From NCBI GenBank assembly GCA_019448385.1, contig JAGTXO010000036.1, forward strand, positions 186,001-250,000: a stretch of 64,000 bases of DNA. Direction: 5' to 3'. The DNA comes from Diacronema lutheri (lineage: Eukaryota > Haptophyta > Pavlovophyceae > Pavlovales > Pavlovaceae). Below, piece by piece: positions 1 through 9,294 of the stretch; position 1 is the stretch's first letter, and every line of letters begins with the position of its first letter. Position numbers and translations under genes: made by a program. Below the pieces are notes generated by a model. That model had not been told where the DNA came from. It saw nothing but the letters and a program-made list of their open reading frames with translations, and made no database searches.

Positions 1-231
1 GCGGCTGACGCGAGGGGGCGCGCGCGCGAGGCGCGCGCGTTCGCGTCGCACGTCGCCGCGCGCGCGGCGCGCGCTCTTGGCCAGCTCGGCCAGCTCGTCG
101 CGCCGCTGATTGCGCCCGCAGCCGCGCCACCGCCACCGCCGAGCGCGGGCGGCGTCGTCGAAGGCGGCAGCGAGGGCAGGCCGTCGCTGCGCCACTGGCT
201 CAGCCTCTCGTCGCGCGCGGGTTGGCCGTGA
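1..231 (+). CDS. 3' end of an unidentified gene (partial at left edge)
   Basis: An open frame runs from the first base of the window to a TGA at 229-231, giving the last 76 residues of a protein whose start lies outside the window. The tail is Ala/Arg-rich, holds a short amphipathic stretch (LGQLGQLVAPLI), a proline cluster, and ends with HWLSLSSRAGWP. I recognise no family. It could also be the last exon of a spliced gene. It converges on the WDR59-like gene; the 110 bp between them hold a short AT-rich patch (about 305-315) and nothing else visible. Confidence 0.4.
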   Translation, partial: AADARGRAREARAFASHVAARAARALGQLGQLVAPLIAPAAAPPPPPSAGGVVEGGSEGRPSLRHWLSLSSRAGWP

Positions 232-341
232 GATGCGCTTGCGGGCGGGAAAATACGTGCGCGAGGAATGATTGTGTCCACGCGCGATCAACTCGAACGA
301 GAGCACAATTTTAAAACCAGCGGCGCCTTCCCGCCGCGCGG

Positions 342-3300
342 TCACGCGGCGCAGACCGCGTTGCAGCCAAGCTCGCGCGCGGGCGGTGCGAGCGCGCCCC
401 GTTCGGCCCAGTCCCAGTCACAGCGCGCGTTGTGCGCAAGGCAGTCACAGCCGCACGCCGCAGGGCACTCGGCGCGAGCGCCGCGCGGCGCGTCCTTCAA
501 TTGGCGCGTGAACCACGTGTGCATGCACGCCGCGTGCCCGCCGTGCCCGCAGCGCAGACAGAGCGCAGAGCTGCCACGCACAAGGGCGCGGCACAGGGCG
601 CAGCTGAGCGCGCGCGCGCCGCCGTTGCCGTCGCGCGTGCCGGTGGCCTGGCACATGTCCCACGCGAGGGCGCTCTCGGCCTGCTCGTCGGCGCGCAGCC
701 TCCCGCACCCGCTCGCCTTGCTCACGTCCGCGCGCTCGAGCGGCAGCCCCCACTGCTCGAGCAGGCGGGCGTACCAGAGCGCGCACCACGGCGGCACGAT
801 TTCGTCAACGAGTGCGCGCGGCAGGAACGCGCCGAGGGCGCAGCCAAGCATGCTCACTGTCTGCAAGTCGCGCGCGCGCGCAAAGTGAGCGACGAGCTCG
901 CGCAGCAGCAGCATCCCGCTTGGAGTGCTCGCCAAACCCTCGAGCCCGAGCGCGCGCGCCGAGCCGGCAGCGCGCGCGGGCTCGGACACCGCGGCGGCGC
1001 GCGCGAGCGCGCTGCTCTGCGCCATGTCCGCCACGAGCCGCCACGCGGCCGCGACGTCTGCGCGGCCGCGCGACGCCGCGAGCGCAGCGTTGCGCGCGCA
1101 TGCGCGCGCGGGCTCGAGGAGGCCGCCACGTCTCGTACGCTGCCCGCCGGGCAGCACGTACCTGCGTGCGAGCCAGCGCTCGAGGCCAAGTAACCGTCGG
1201 CCCTCGTACGAGACGAGCACCGCCGCACGTGAGGGCCGCGCGCGCACGCCGCCTGCCGCGGCCGCGCCGTCGAGTACCTCGTCCGCTGACTCGTCCGACG
1301 ACAAGTCGCCGAGCGGCGCGCCGTCGACGGCGGCGAGGGGCGCGAAGAGAGCCGAAGACGGCGAGAGGCCGGCGCGGCCAGCTGGTGCCGGCCCCGCGGC
1401 GCGCGCGTGCGCCGCGTGCCAGCCGCACGCGCATGCCTCACCAACGCTCGCGCCGCGCGCGCTCGCGCTGGCGCGGCCGCCGAGCGCCTCTGCCGCGCCA
1501 CGCGCCGCGCCACCGCCTGCGCGCAGCGCACGCGCCGAGCCGATCGCGGCGGCCGAGCCACCGTACGCCTGCGAGTAGGCGTGCGCGTGCTGCAGCAGGT
1601 TGTAATCGGCAAGCGTGCGCAGCCTCTCGACGCCCAGCCGGGGCGGTTGGCCGCCCCTCTCCGTCTTGGCGGCAGCGCCGGCGGCGTGCACGCCGCCGGT
1701 GCACGCGCCGCCGTACGCGCCCGCGCCCGCGCCCATCGCCGCGCTGTTGAAGAAGGCGACAAAGAAACCGCCCGCGCAAAAAGCGCCGCCGGCGGTGCGC
1801 GGCGCCGGCACCGCCGTGTTCTCCGACGGTTCGATGAGCCGCTCTGCAATGAGCGCGCCGCTGTTCACGCCCGTGATCGCGCCGAGCAGCGCGCTGCACG
1901 CCGTCGCCGGCGCAGCGTGCGCGGCCGAAGGCGCGCCGCGCCGCGTGCTCGCGCACGCGAGCGCGCCGCTCGGCGCGCGTGGCCGCGTGCAGCTCGCGCC
2001 CGCGCCCCCCCATCCGCCCGCCGCCACGCCGTCCACGCCGTCCGCGCGCGCGAGCGGCGTGCCACCGCCAGCGCGTAGCAGCAGCCGCTCGACGCTCGCG
2101 GCGTGCGCGCTGCGCGCGAGGAGCGCAAGGCACGCGCCGACGCACAGGCGCGGCGCGCGCTCGCGCGCGCACGCGCGCAGCGCGGGCAGCGCGACGCTCT
2201 CCGCCCACGCCGCCAGCGCGGCGTGCGCGTGTGCGCGCTCGCGCGAGGGCACGCCGCCGCCATCGCCGCCGCCATCGCCGCCGCCATCGCCGCCGCCATC
2301 GCCGCCGCAGCCGCTCGGAGCGAGGGCGAAGCAAGGGCGTGCGTGCTGCGGGTACAAGGGCGGGAAGGAGATGCGAATGCGCAGCTCGGCGTCCGCGCCC
2401 TCCTGCGCTGCACGCGCGTTCCCGCCCTCGCCGTCCGCCGCGCACGTGCCGCCGCCGCCGACGGCCGGCGCGATCGAGCCGCGCGCCGCCGTCATCGCAC
2501 CGTCGCCGGGCGCCCCGAGCAGGCGCAACGCGACGATGCACTCGGCGCACGGCGCGGAGCACCGCTCGATGCGGACGTGAGGAGCGAGCGCGGGCACGAG
2601 CAGCGCGAGCACCGATTCGAACTCACACGCCAACGCGCGCTCGAGCGCGCCGCTCGCGGCCGGACTCGCGGCCGGACTCGCGGCTGGACCCGCTCCGCGC
2701 GCGCACGCGCCGCGCGCCCCGCGAGCAGGCGCGGCCGAGGAGCCACACGATGGCGTCGGCGTGCGCATGCCGACGAGCGCATGAGCGCGCGCGCCGCTCG
2801 GCGTCGCTGCATCCGCGCGCGCGGCGGGCAGCAGCGAGCACAGTCTGTGGAAGCGCAACGTGCGGTCCGTCGACCACGTGACAAGGCAGTCCGGATCAGC
2901 CCAGTGCGCGCAGTCCGGCGGCGCGCTGGCGCTCGCGCCGCACGCAGGCGCGCCATGCGCGACAACGCCACCGCCGACGGGCGGAGGCGAGGGCGCGGCT
3001 GCGCAAAAGCCGACGAGCAGCGTGCGCGCCGCGCGCGGCGCCGCAGACGCCAGGGAGGCCGCACTGGCGCCTCCCGTGGCCCCGGACGCCACTGGCCCTG
3101 CCACACCGGCTGCACCTGTGCCAGCGCTCAAAGTTGCAAAGCGTTCGGACGAGGCCGGCGAGCTCGCGGACCTGTACATCCCGTGCGCTGGCGATGGCAC
3201 GGCCTCCGCGAGGCTCGCCGCAACGCCAGCCGGACCATCGACGGGGCCTGCCCAGCTCACGCGCCCGCCGCCTGCCGCGCCGCCCGCCAAGCCGTCAGCG

Positions 3301-4382
3301 GTAGGCAGCCACATGCGCAGGTCGCCGCACGGACCGACGCATGCAACGACCAACCGGTGCTCCGTGCGCGACACGCACAGCTGCACGCGCGCGCGCGCTG
3401 GGTGCAGCTGTGCGTCCTGCGCGCCCGCGCGCGCGAGTCGGGCGAGGGCGCTGGCTCCCCTCACGAGCGGTGCACCACCGGCCGGCGGCGTCTGCAGCAC
3501 TCGGCGCGCGGTGGCGGGCGAGGATCCCGACGGCGCGAGGCACTCGTGGCGCAACCGCGCACCGCCGTCCGCGCGCTCCGCCTCGGCCATCGCCTCCGCA
3601 ATCGCCTCCGCCTCCGCCTCCGCGCCCGCCTCGCGCTGCTCTTGTGCGGCCAACGGCGGCGCGAGCGAGTCGACCGGCGCGGCGGGCGCGCGCACGTCCC
3701 ACAGGAGGAGGCGCGCGTCGGCCGATGCGGTCACCAGATGTGTCTCGGACCGCGGCGCCCACGCGAGCACCACCGCGCCCTCGCGCTCGCCCGTGTGCAG
3801 CGCGACGGCCGCGCGCGCCGAGCCCGCCCGCGCGCGCGCGTCCCACACCGCCGCGCGCCCGCCGCTCGCGACGGCGAAGAGGTGCGCGGAGAGCGGGCAT
3901 GGGCGGAGCGCGAGGAGGGGCTCTCCCGTGCGTAGCTGCACGCTGAACACGCCGCCGCCGCCGCCGCCGCCGCCCGCCGCTCCGAGCACGCACGCGCTGA
4001 TCACGCCGTCCGCCGAGCCGATCGCGATCGCGTACGGCTCGGCAGGCGAGAAGCGCACGTCGCACACGCGCGCGGCGGAGGCGTGCGGCTCGAGCGCGGC
4101 ATGCGGCGTGTAGGCTTCCAACCCCGTGCGCGCAACGTCCCACACGAGCACGCGCTCGGCCGTGCATGACACGAGGAGCGAGCTCGACGCGTCGTGCGCG
4201 CCCCAGTCGAGGAGCGCCGGCTCGGCGTGCAACGGGACGTGCAGCAGCAGGCGCGGGTCGCTCGGCCAAAGCACGTCGAAAATCTCGATCAGCGCGGGCG
4301 TCGCGAACGCGACGTGCCTGCCCGAGAGGTCGACGGCCAGCGCCGAGCGCGCGCCGTGCGGGCGCGCCGATGCGAGCGCCAT
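342..4382 (-). CDS. WDR59: WDR59-like GATOR2/SEACAT subunit (WD40-RWD-RING)
   Basis: A single uninterrupted 1,346-residue frame. The N-terminal ~380 residues form a WD40 propeller (repeated blades ending in VWD, LWD and MWL). A middle RWD domain follows (around LACEFESVLALLVPAL and the ISFPPLYPQ motif). The C terminus is the Cys/His module typical of WDR59: CALC, CLRCGHGGH, HTWF, then CPAACGCDC. In other eukaryotes WDR59 (yeast Mtc5/Sea3) is a subunit of the GATOR2 complex, which relays amino-acid status to TORC1 at the lysosome or vacuole. The protein is longer than animal homologues because of Ala/Gly-rich insertions, including a GGGD repeat coded near 2262-2310. The chosen ATG lies only 9 bp from the TA that flanks a mariner-type element, so its promoter is probably inside or displaced by that element. 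Confidence 0.85.
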   Translation of the reverse strand: MALASARPHGARSALAVDLSGRHVAFATPALIEIFDVLWPSDPRLLLHVPLHAEPALLDWGAHDASSSLLVSCTAERVLVWDVARTGLEAYTPHAALEPHASAARVCDVRFSPAEPYAIAIGSADGVISACVLGAAGGGGGGGGVFSVQLRTGEPLLALRPCPLSAHLFAVASGGRAAVWDARARAGSARAAVALHTGEREGAVVLAWAPRSETHLVTASADARLLLWDVRAPAAPVDSLAPPLAAQEQREAGAEAEAEAIAEAMAEAERADGGARLRHECLAPSGSSPATARRVLQTPPAGGAPLVRGASALARLARAGAQDAQLHPARARVQLCVSRTEHRLVVACVGPCGDLRMWLPTADGLAGGAAGGGRVSWAGPVDGPAGVAASLAEAVPSPAHGMYRSASSPASSERFATLSAGTGAAGVAGPVASGATGGASAASLASAAPRAARTLLVGFCAAAPSPPPVGGGVVAHGAPACGASASAPPDCAHWADPDCLVTWSTDRTLRFHRLCSLLPAARADAATPSGARAHALVGMRTPTPSCGSSAAPARGARGACARGAGPAASPAASPAASGALERALACEFESVLALLVPALAPHVRIERCSAPCAECIVALRLLGAPGDGAMTAARGSIAPAVGGGGTCAADGEGGNARAAQEGADAELRIRISFPPLYPQHARPCFALAPSGCGGDGGGDGGGDGGGDGGGVPSRERAHAHAALAAWAESVALPALRACARERAPRLCVGACLALLARSAHAASVERLLLRAGGGTPLARADGVDGVAAGGWGGAGASCTRPRAPSGALACASTRRGAPSAAHAAPATACSALLGAITGVNSGALIAERLIEPSENTAVPAPRTAGGAFCAGGFFVAFFNSAAMGAGAGAYGGACTGGVHAAGAAAKTERGGQPPRLGVERLRTLADYNLLQHAHAYSQAYGGSAAAIGSARALRAGGGAARGAAEALGGRASASARGASVGEACACGWHAAHARAAGPAPAGRAGLSPSSALFAPLAAVDGAPLGDLSSDESADEVLDGAAAAGGVRARPSRAAVLVSYEGRRLLGLERWLARRYVLPGGQRTRRGGLLEPARACARNAALAASRGRADVAAAWRLVADMAQSSALARAAAVSEPARAAGSARALGLEGLASTPSGMLLLRELVAHFARARDLQTVSMLGCALGAFLPRALVDEIVPPWCALWYARLLEQWGLPLERADVSKASGCGRLRADEQAESALAWDMCQATGTRDGNGGARALSCALCRALVRGSSALCLRCGHGGHAACMHTWFTRQLKDAPRGARAECPAACGCDCLAHNARCDWDWAERGALAPPARELGCNAVCAA

Positions 4383-4393
4383 TTATTTACTTA

Positions 4394-4831
4394 CTGCCCG
4401 TTGGGTCTGAGTTCGCGGACGAAGGAATAGGAGAGACCCGCGCGCGAAAAAGCGAAAATGGCCGCGAGAGGTGCGCGCGCGCGTCGCGTCGGCCCCGCGG
4501 GAGGTGGCGCGGTGCGTGTCGCGCTATGCGTGTCGCCGCTGCGCGTGGGGGTTCCTGACATACCCGGGAACCCCGCTCTCATAACCGCGACACGTGCAGG
4601 CGGCGCGGCCGCAGCGCCGCGAGCGGCGTCATCATCGGCGTCGGTCGCGGGCACCGGCTCTCGGTCGAGGTCATGAAGATCATCCTGCGGCGGCTATTTT
4701 CTCGGCAGGAGCGCGGTGAGGATTGCGGATGACCTCCACACATCCACCGACACGCTCACGGAGTCGATCGTCCGCGCCACCATCGAGCGGTACGAGGCCA
4801 CCGGCATCGTCGATTCCCAGCCGAACAAGCC
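4394..4831 (+). repeat. Left 438-bp terminal inverted repeat
   Basis: Pairs with 6698-7135 in inverted orientation. The match runs from CTGCCCG at the outer end to GAACAAGCC at the inner end, after which the arms diverge (GTGCGCG here, ACACGCT in the other arm). It contains the first part of the transposase reading frame, so the right arm is an inverted copy of the transposase 5' end rather than a simple short TIR. Confidence 0.9.
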
Positions 4832-5130
4832 GTGCGCGAAGCTCATGAGCGAGCTCGACCAGGAGCTGATGCTCGCGATCATGGCGGAGCAACCGTGACT
4901 TCACTAAAGCGAGATTGCGGCCGAGCTGCAGGCCGTCACGCTCAAGGCGTTCACGCGCGAGTACATTCACTACAACCTCTGCGCCGCCGGCCTCTCGCTC
5001 AAGAAGATGCAGCGCGTCCAAGCGGCCCGCGACGAAGAAGAACACCTCGGGCATGCTGAGGAACAGCTGCGCGCGCTCGACGCTGCTGTTGATGTGCTCA
5101 GCAGCCTTGATTCACGCCTGCGCGGTCGCA
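4675..5130 (+). pseudogene. Broken Tc1/mariner (IS630-like) transposase N terminus
   Basis: One frame reads YFLGRSAVRIADDL, then IERYEATGIVDSQPNKP and ELDQELMLAIMAEQP, ending at a stop at 4896. A second frame continues directly with IAAELQAV, REYIHYNLCAAGLSLKKMQ and ARDEE. This order (HTH, 'ERYEATG.V.S.P.KP' linker, 'LAEIAAEL', 'IHYNL..AGLSLKKM') is the double helix-turn-helix of IS630/Tc1-mariner transposases. The stop plus a frame change, and the loss of any DDE domain after about 5060, show it is dead. Its first half lies in the left inverted repeat and recurs inverted at 6705-6850. Confidence 0.75.
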
Positions 5131-6700
5131 TCCCAGCCAACTTTGCACAACTCGAGCGCCTGCGCGACCTGCTGCGCGAGCGCCACGCTCTGAGCGGCCG
5201 GCATAGTGGGAGCAATGGACTGCGGCGCCGGCACAGGCGCGGAGCAGGCACCGAACGCGCCGGCCCAGCCGCCCGACGCCACGAGGCCGCCGCCACCGAC
5301 CTTGCCAGGGTGCTTGGGCGGGGGCGTCACCTCGACGACAAGGTAAAGAATGCAGATGTCCAAGTCCTGCTGCGCGCCGCTCGGCGCGTAAAACCTGCGC
5401 GCCACGTCGGCATCGTCGGTGATCAGCGTCAGGCGGACGAACACTGCGGGCGCGCCGACCTCTCGCTGATGCCGATCCGGTAGAGCCGAAGGGAGTGAGG
5501 CGGCTGCGGCAGGTTGCCGTGAGCCGAGTCGTGCGTCGAGCGTAGGAGCGTGGTGAGCACGTCGCGGCTCTCGACCAGCGCGTAAAAGCCGTCGGCTGCT
5601 TGTAGACCAACGAGAGCGCGTAGCGGCGCGGAAGCGCTTGCTTCGTCATCCTCACCGTCTTCGCCGGTCGAGCGCGATTAGCGGCGCGACGCGTCTCGCG
5701 CGCCGGGCCGGCGCGCCGACACATCGCTCGTCTCCGCCGTGCGCTCCTCAAGCTGCGCGGCTTTGATCTCCGCCGCCTTTGCGGCCGCCTCGTCCTTGTT
5801 GGCGCGCGTCTCAGCCGACCGGGCCTGCGCTTGCGCCTTCTCCCCGAGCGCAGGCGCAAAGTGCACCTTGTTCTCCTCTGCGTGCGCGCGGCCTCCGACT
5901 TGGCGAGCTCCGCGGCCTCCGCGCTATACTGAAGAGGAGCTTGGCCCTTTTTAAAGCTTGCACGCGAGTGATCGCATCGTTGTCCCCCGAGTTGGCGCCC
6001 AGCTTGACGCACAATGGCTCGCCCGGCTTGAGGGCATCAACGTAGAGGGCATCAACGTACGCGTCAAAGGACACGAGGTACACGCGCAGCGTCTCCAAAG
6101 CCTTCCCCTCCTCCTCGGAGTCGCCCGCCACGACTAGAGCGAATCCTGCGCGGGCACCGCCGCAAGCCCACGCGCCGGCTCGTGCTCGTCCGGCTCGTGC
6201 TCGTGGCAGCGCGCTCGAGCTACCGGCCTTCGCGCCGGCCCCGCCGCCGGCGAGGGCGCGCACTGGAGCCGCTTTCTCGGGCGGCTTCGTTGCGCCAGCG
6301 CTGGGCTTGCGAGACGAGCGCTGCGGCAGCGCGCCAATTGTTGTAGGCGAGTACATGGTAACCCTCGGCACGCGGGGTCGCGCGCCAGCCGGCGCCGAGG
6401 TCTCGCGCGCGCGATCGGCTTCGTCTTGGTCGGCCTTGCGCTTCGCTCGCGTCATCTTGTCGGCTATCGCCTTGTCCAACGGACCGGCGCGCGCGACCTT
6501 GACGCGACCAAGGCCAGCGCGCGCGCCGGCGTCCGCGTCCAAGCGGAGGGCCGCGAGCGCGCCTGCGCCGGCCGGCGGGCCGGGCGCGGCGGATGTCGCA
6601 GCTGCGGCGGCGGGGTCCTGGCCATTTTGGGAACCCGGGGCCGGCACGGCGACACCGTCCGCGACGCCGCCGTCCGCTGCCGGCTCACCGAGCGTGTGGC
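5112..6700 (-). pseudogene. Fragmented cargo coding sequence inside the element
   Basis: Minus-strand frames read like one protein broken by frame changes or undetected introns. About 6700-5940 gives a low-complexity N-terminal part, then a protein-like segment (LETLRVYLVSFDAYVDALY, KPGEPLCVKLGANSGDNDAI). 5866-5678 gives a charged helical segment (EKAQAQARSAETRANKDEAA). Around 5655-5480 is a segment with ALPRRYALSLVYKQPTAF. 5444-5112 starts with FVRLTLITDDADVARRFYA and continues with LDICILYLVVEV. I do not recognise the family. It may be a host gene captured by the element, or host sequence trapped between two inverted transposon fragments. The absence of one continuous frame argues that it is decayed or spliced. 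Confidence 0.4.
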
Positions 6701-7135
6701 TTGTTCGGCTGGGAATCGACGATGCCGGTGGCCTCGTACCGCTCGATGGTGGCGCGGACGATCGACTCCGTGAGCGTGTCGGTGGATGTGTGGAGGTCAT
6801 CCGCAATCCTCACCGCGCTCCTGCCGAGAAAATAGCCGCCGCAGGATGATCTTCATGACCTCGACCGAGAGCCGGTGCCCGCGACCGACGCCGATGATGA
6901 CGCCGCTCGCGGCGCTGCGGCCGCGCCGCCTGCACGTGTCGCGGTTATGAGAGCGGGGTTCCCGGGTATGTCAGGAACCCCCACGCGCAGCGGCGACACG
7001 CATAGCGCGACACGCACCGCGCCACCTCCCGCGGGGCCGACGCGACGCGCGCGCGCACCTCTCGCGGCCATTTTCGCTTTTTCGCGCGCGGGTCTCTCCT
7101 ATTCCTTCGTCCGCGAACTCAGACCCAACGGGCAG
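6698..7135 (-). repeat. Right 438-bp terminal inverted repeat
   Basis: Reverse complement of 4394-4831, ending CCCAACGGGCAG followed by TA. The outer end lies 68 bp upstream of the proposed BET start codon. It carries on the minus strand the same HTH-coding segment as the left arm. Confidence 0.9.
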
Positions 7136-7203
7136 TATCAGCACCGCGCGTGCGCGCGAGTCGGCGGCAGCTCGACCTGCGGCTGGCCTGACCGGTCAAC
7201 GGA

Positions 7204-8601
7204 ATGGACGACAAGGTGCGCGCCGTGCGCAAAGGGGCGCGCGACCCGCACGCGGCGCTCGCGCGCGCCGTCGTCGCGCTGATGTGCTCGCCATGTGCTC
7301 GTGGCCTCGCCCTCGCCGGACCGCGCCGCGCGGCGCGGCGGCTCAGCCGTCCAAGAAGGCCAAGATCGACGCCACGTCGTCGGTCGATCCGGCGCGGCTG
7401 GTGAAGCAGTGCATGGGCGTCATGGGCGAGCTGATGGCGATCGACATCTCGGAGCCTTTCAACGTCAAGGTTGATTGGAAGGGCCTCGGCCTGAACGACT
7501 ACCCCAAGGTGGTCAAGCATCCGATGGACCTCGGCACCGTCAAGGCGCGCGCCGCGAGCGACGGCTCTCCCGCGGCTGGCATGCGCCGAGCCGATCGCCG
7601 GCGCGAGGCATGCGTGCGGTCCCTGGCGCGCGCGCGGGTATGCCGTCTGCATGCCCGCTGACGCCACGACGCCCGTCCTCTGCCACCCGCGTGCGGCGGC
7701 GCGCCGGCCGGCCGGTTGCTCGCGCGCAGGAGAAGCTGCGCACCGGAAAGTATGCGACGACGACGGAATTCGCGGCAGATGTGCGCCTCGTTTGGAAGAA
7801 CGCGAAGCTGTACAACCAAGAGGGCTCCGATATCTACGACGCCGCCGCCTCGCTCGAGCGCGATTTCGAGGCGCTCTTCGCGCCCGTGCCGCGCGGGCCT
7901 CTGCGTACGAATGATTCGCTCGCAAAGGCCAAGGATATCGTCAAGCAGATACGCAAGCTGCCCAACGCCGACGCGTTCAACGAGCCGGTGGACTGGGAGG
8001 GTCTCAAGCTCGACGACTACCTCGACGTGATCAAGGAGCCGATGGACCTGGGCACCATCCTGCGCAGACTGGACGGTGGCAGTCACTACAGCTCAGTCGA
8101 CGCTGTGTACAACGACCTCGAACTCGTCTGGCGGAACGCGATGATGTACAACATGGAGGCGAGGCGCGCCGCGCGCGCGTGGGCCACGCACGCGCCCCGC
8201 TCGCGTCGCGGCGCCCCGACCCGTCGCGCCCGCGCCGCGGCCGCGCCGCGCAGGGCTCGGCGGTGCACGAGGCAGCGCGCAAGCTCAAGACGCTCGCGGA
8301 GAAGCGCTTCTCCGACCTGCTGCGCGAGTCTGGCGAGGGCGGCGCGCTCGACGCCTCCCGCCCCAAGGAGATCACTTTTGAGATGAAGCTGGCCCTCGTG
8401 GAGAGCGCAAACGAACTGACTTCCAAGGAGCTGTACGGCGTCGTCTACATCGTCACGCAAAACTCGCCGACAGCCATCGCGTCGACGGGTGAGGAGGAGG
8501 TCGAAATAGATGTGGACACCCTCGACCACGACGCCTTCGTCCTCGTCGACAGGTACATCAAGGATTGCCTCGCCAAAAGGAAGCTCAAGAAGAGGGCTTG
8601 A
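7204..8601 (+). CDS. BET-family double bromodomain protein with NET domain
   Basis: Proposed exons: 7204-7215 (MDDK), 7347-7544, 7730-8158 and 8254-8601, all phase 0, giving 328 residues. The first bromodomain is split by intron 2 (VDWKGLGLNDYPKVVKHPMDLGTVK, then TEFAADVRLVWKNAKLYN). The second contains YLDVIKEPMDLGTI and DLELVWRNAMMYN with the acetyl-lysine Asn. A C-terminal NET domain follows (ITFEMKLALVESANELTSKELYGVVYIV read as two parts). BET proteins read acetylated histones and support transcription. Introns 2 and 3 have GC rather than GT donors (AAG|GCGCGC and GAG|GCGAGG). The first exon is inferred; an alternative start is the ATG at 7293 within that putative intron. The protein is compact compared with animal BRD2/BRD4 and resembles yeast Bdf1 or plant GTE in outline. 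Confidence 0.85.
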
Positions 8602-8719
8602 GAGTCCCCTGCCCCTGAGCACGATATTCCCGTCACTCTGCCAGCGTCAACGAGTGATTTTGTAAGCCCCGTGTCATGCAGGGACGAGCGCAGTGTGCGA
8701 CATCGAGCCCTCTCACCCG

Positions 8720-9025
8720 TCACCGCGGCTGCTCACGCTTTGACGTGGCTCTCGTCTGCAAGCCGCGCTGGATGGCGACGCCGATGTAGTACCCCGTGAC
8801 GGCGACCATGAGCGTCACGCCTGCGCTCAGCGCGGGCCTGCTCGCACCGCGCATGATCGGCACCGCGACGCTCGTCCCCAAGATGGCGACTGCGGGCAGC
8901 GCGCGGAGCACGCTGCGCTCAACGGCCACGTGCGTGAAGATCGCGCCGCCCATGAGCAGCGCGAGCATCGATTGGGCTAGCGGGACGTATTCGCCCTCGT
9001 GGAGAAAGTTGATGGTGATGATCAT
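8720..9025 (-). CDS. Small three-helix membrane protein, possibly DoxX-like
   Basis: A 101-residue frame beginning MIITINFLHEGEY. Three hydrophobic stretches are visible: around PLAQSMLALLMGGAIFTHV, LRALPAVAILGTSVAVPI and a third ending VAVTGYYIGVAI. The C terminus is basic. The pattern of a helix followed by a short ER-rich loop and 'LPAVAILG' resembles the C-terminal half of DoxX-like proteins, but this is a weak impression from the pattern only. It is divergently oriented to the NIPP1-like gene with 269 bp between the start codons. Confidence 0.5.
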   Translation of the reverse strand: MIITINFLHEGEYVPLAQSMLALLMGGAIFTHVAVERSVLRALPAVAILGTSVAVPIMRGASRPALSAGVTLMVAVTGYYIGVAIQRGLQTRATSKREQPR

Positions 9026-9294
9026 CGCTAATGTCGCGGGCGGTGCACCGAGGGAGAGGACGGGGTCGCGCGGAAGGGACGGGTAAAAGCGCGCGCCCTG
9101 ACGAGAGGGACGTTGTTCGCTCCAGCTTCGACGCACCTTTCCACAGCCCGATCCACCGGATGAACCAGCGTGGGATGCCCAGACGAGCGAATGCGACCGT
9201 CGCCGAGCCGTGCAGGTCATTGGTGACCGTGACGACGGCCGCCGGTGCGACCGCAAACGACTGGAGCATCCGCACGTAAAAGTCGAGCTCCATC

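Larger units (their letters stand above)
4394..7135. mobile_element. Mariner/Stowaway-type element with long terminal inverted repeats
   Basis: The 2,742-bp segment starts CTGCCCGTTGGGTCTGAG and ends with its reverse complement. TA dinucleotides directly abut both ends (4392-4393 and 7136-7137), the target duplication expected of Tc1/mariner elements. The left interior encodes a broken helix-turn-helix transposase N terminus. The terminal inverted repeats are 438 bp each and look identical by eye, which suggests a recent event. No intact DDE catalytic domain is visible, so it is probably non-autonomous. It lies in the divergent intergenic region between the WDR59-like and BET genes. The inner ~1.87 kb carries other, fragmented coding sequence on the minus strand. 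Confidence 0.8.

Noticed and set aside
2103-3935. Plus-strand open frame of 610 codons opposite the WDR59-like gene
   Set aside because: Composition is almost only Arg, Ala and Gly; the minus strand has clear WD40, RWD and RING features.
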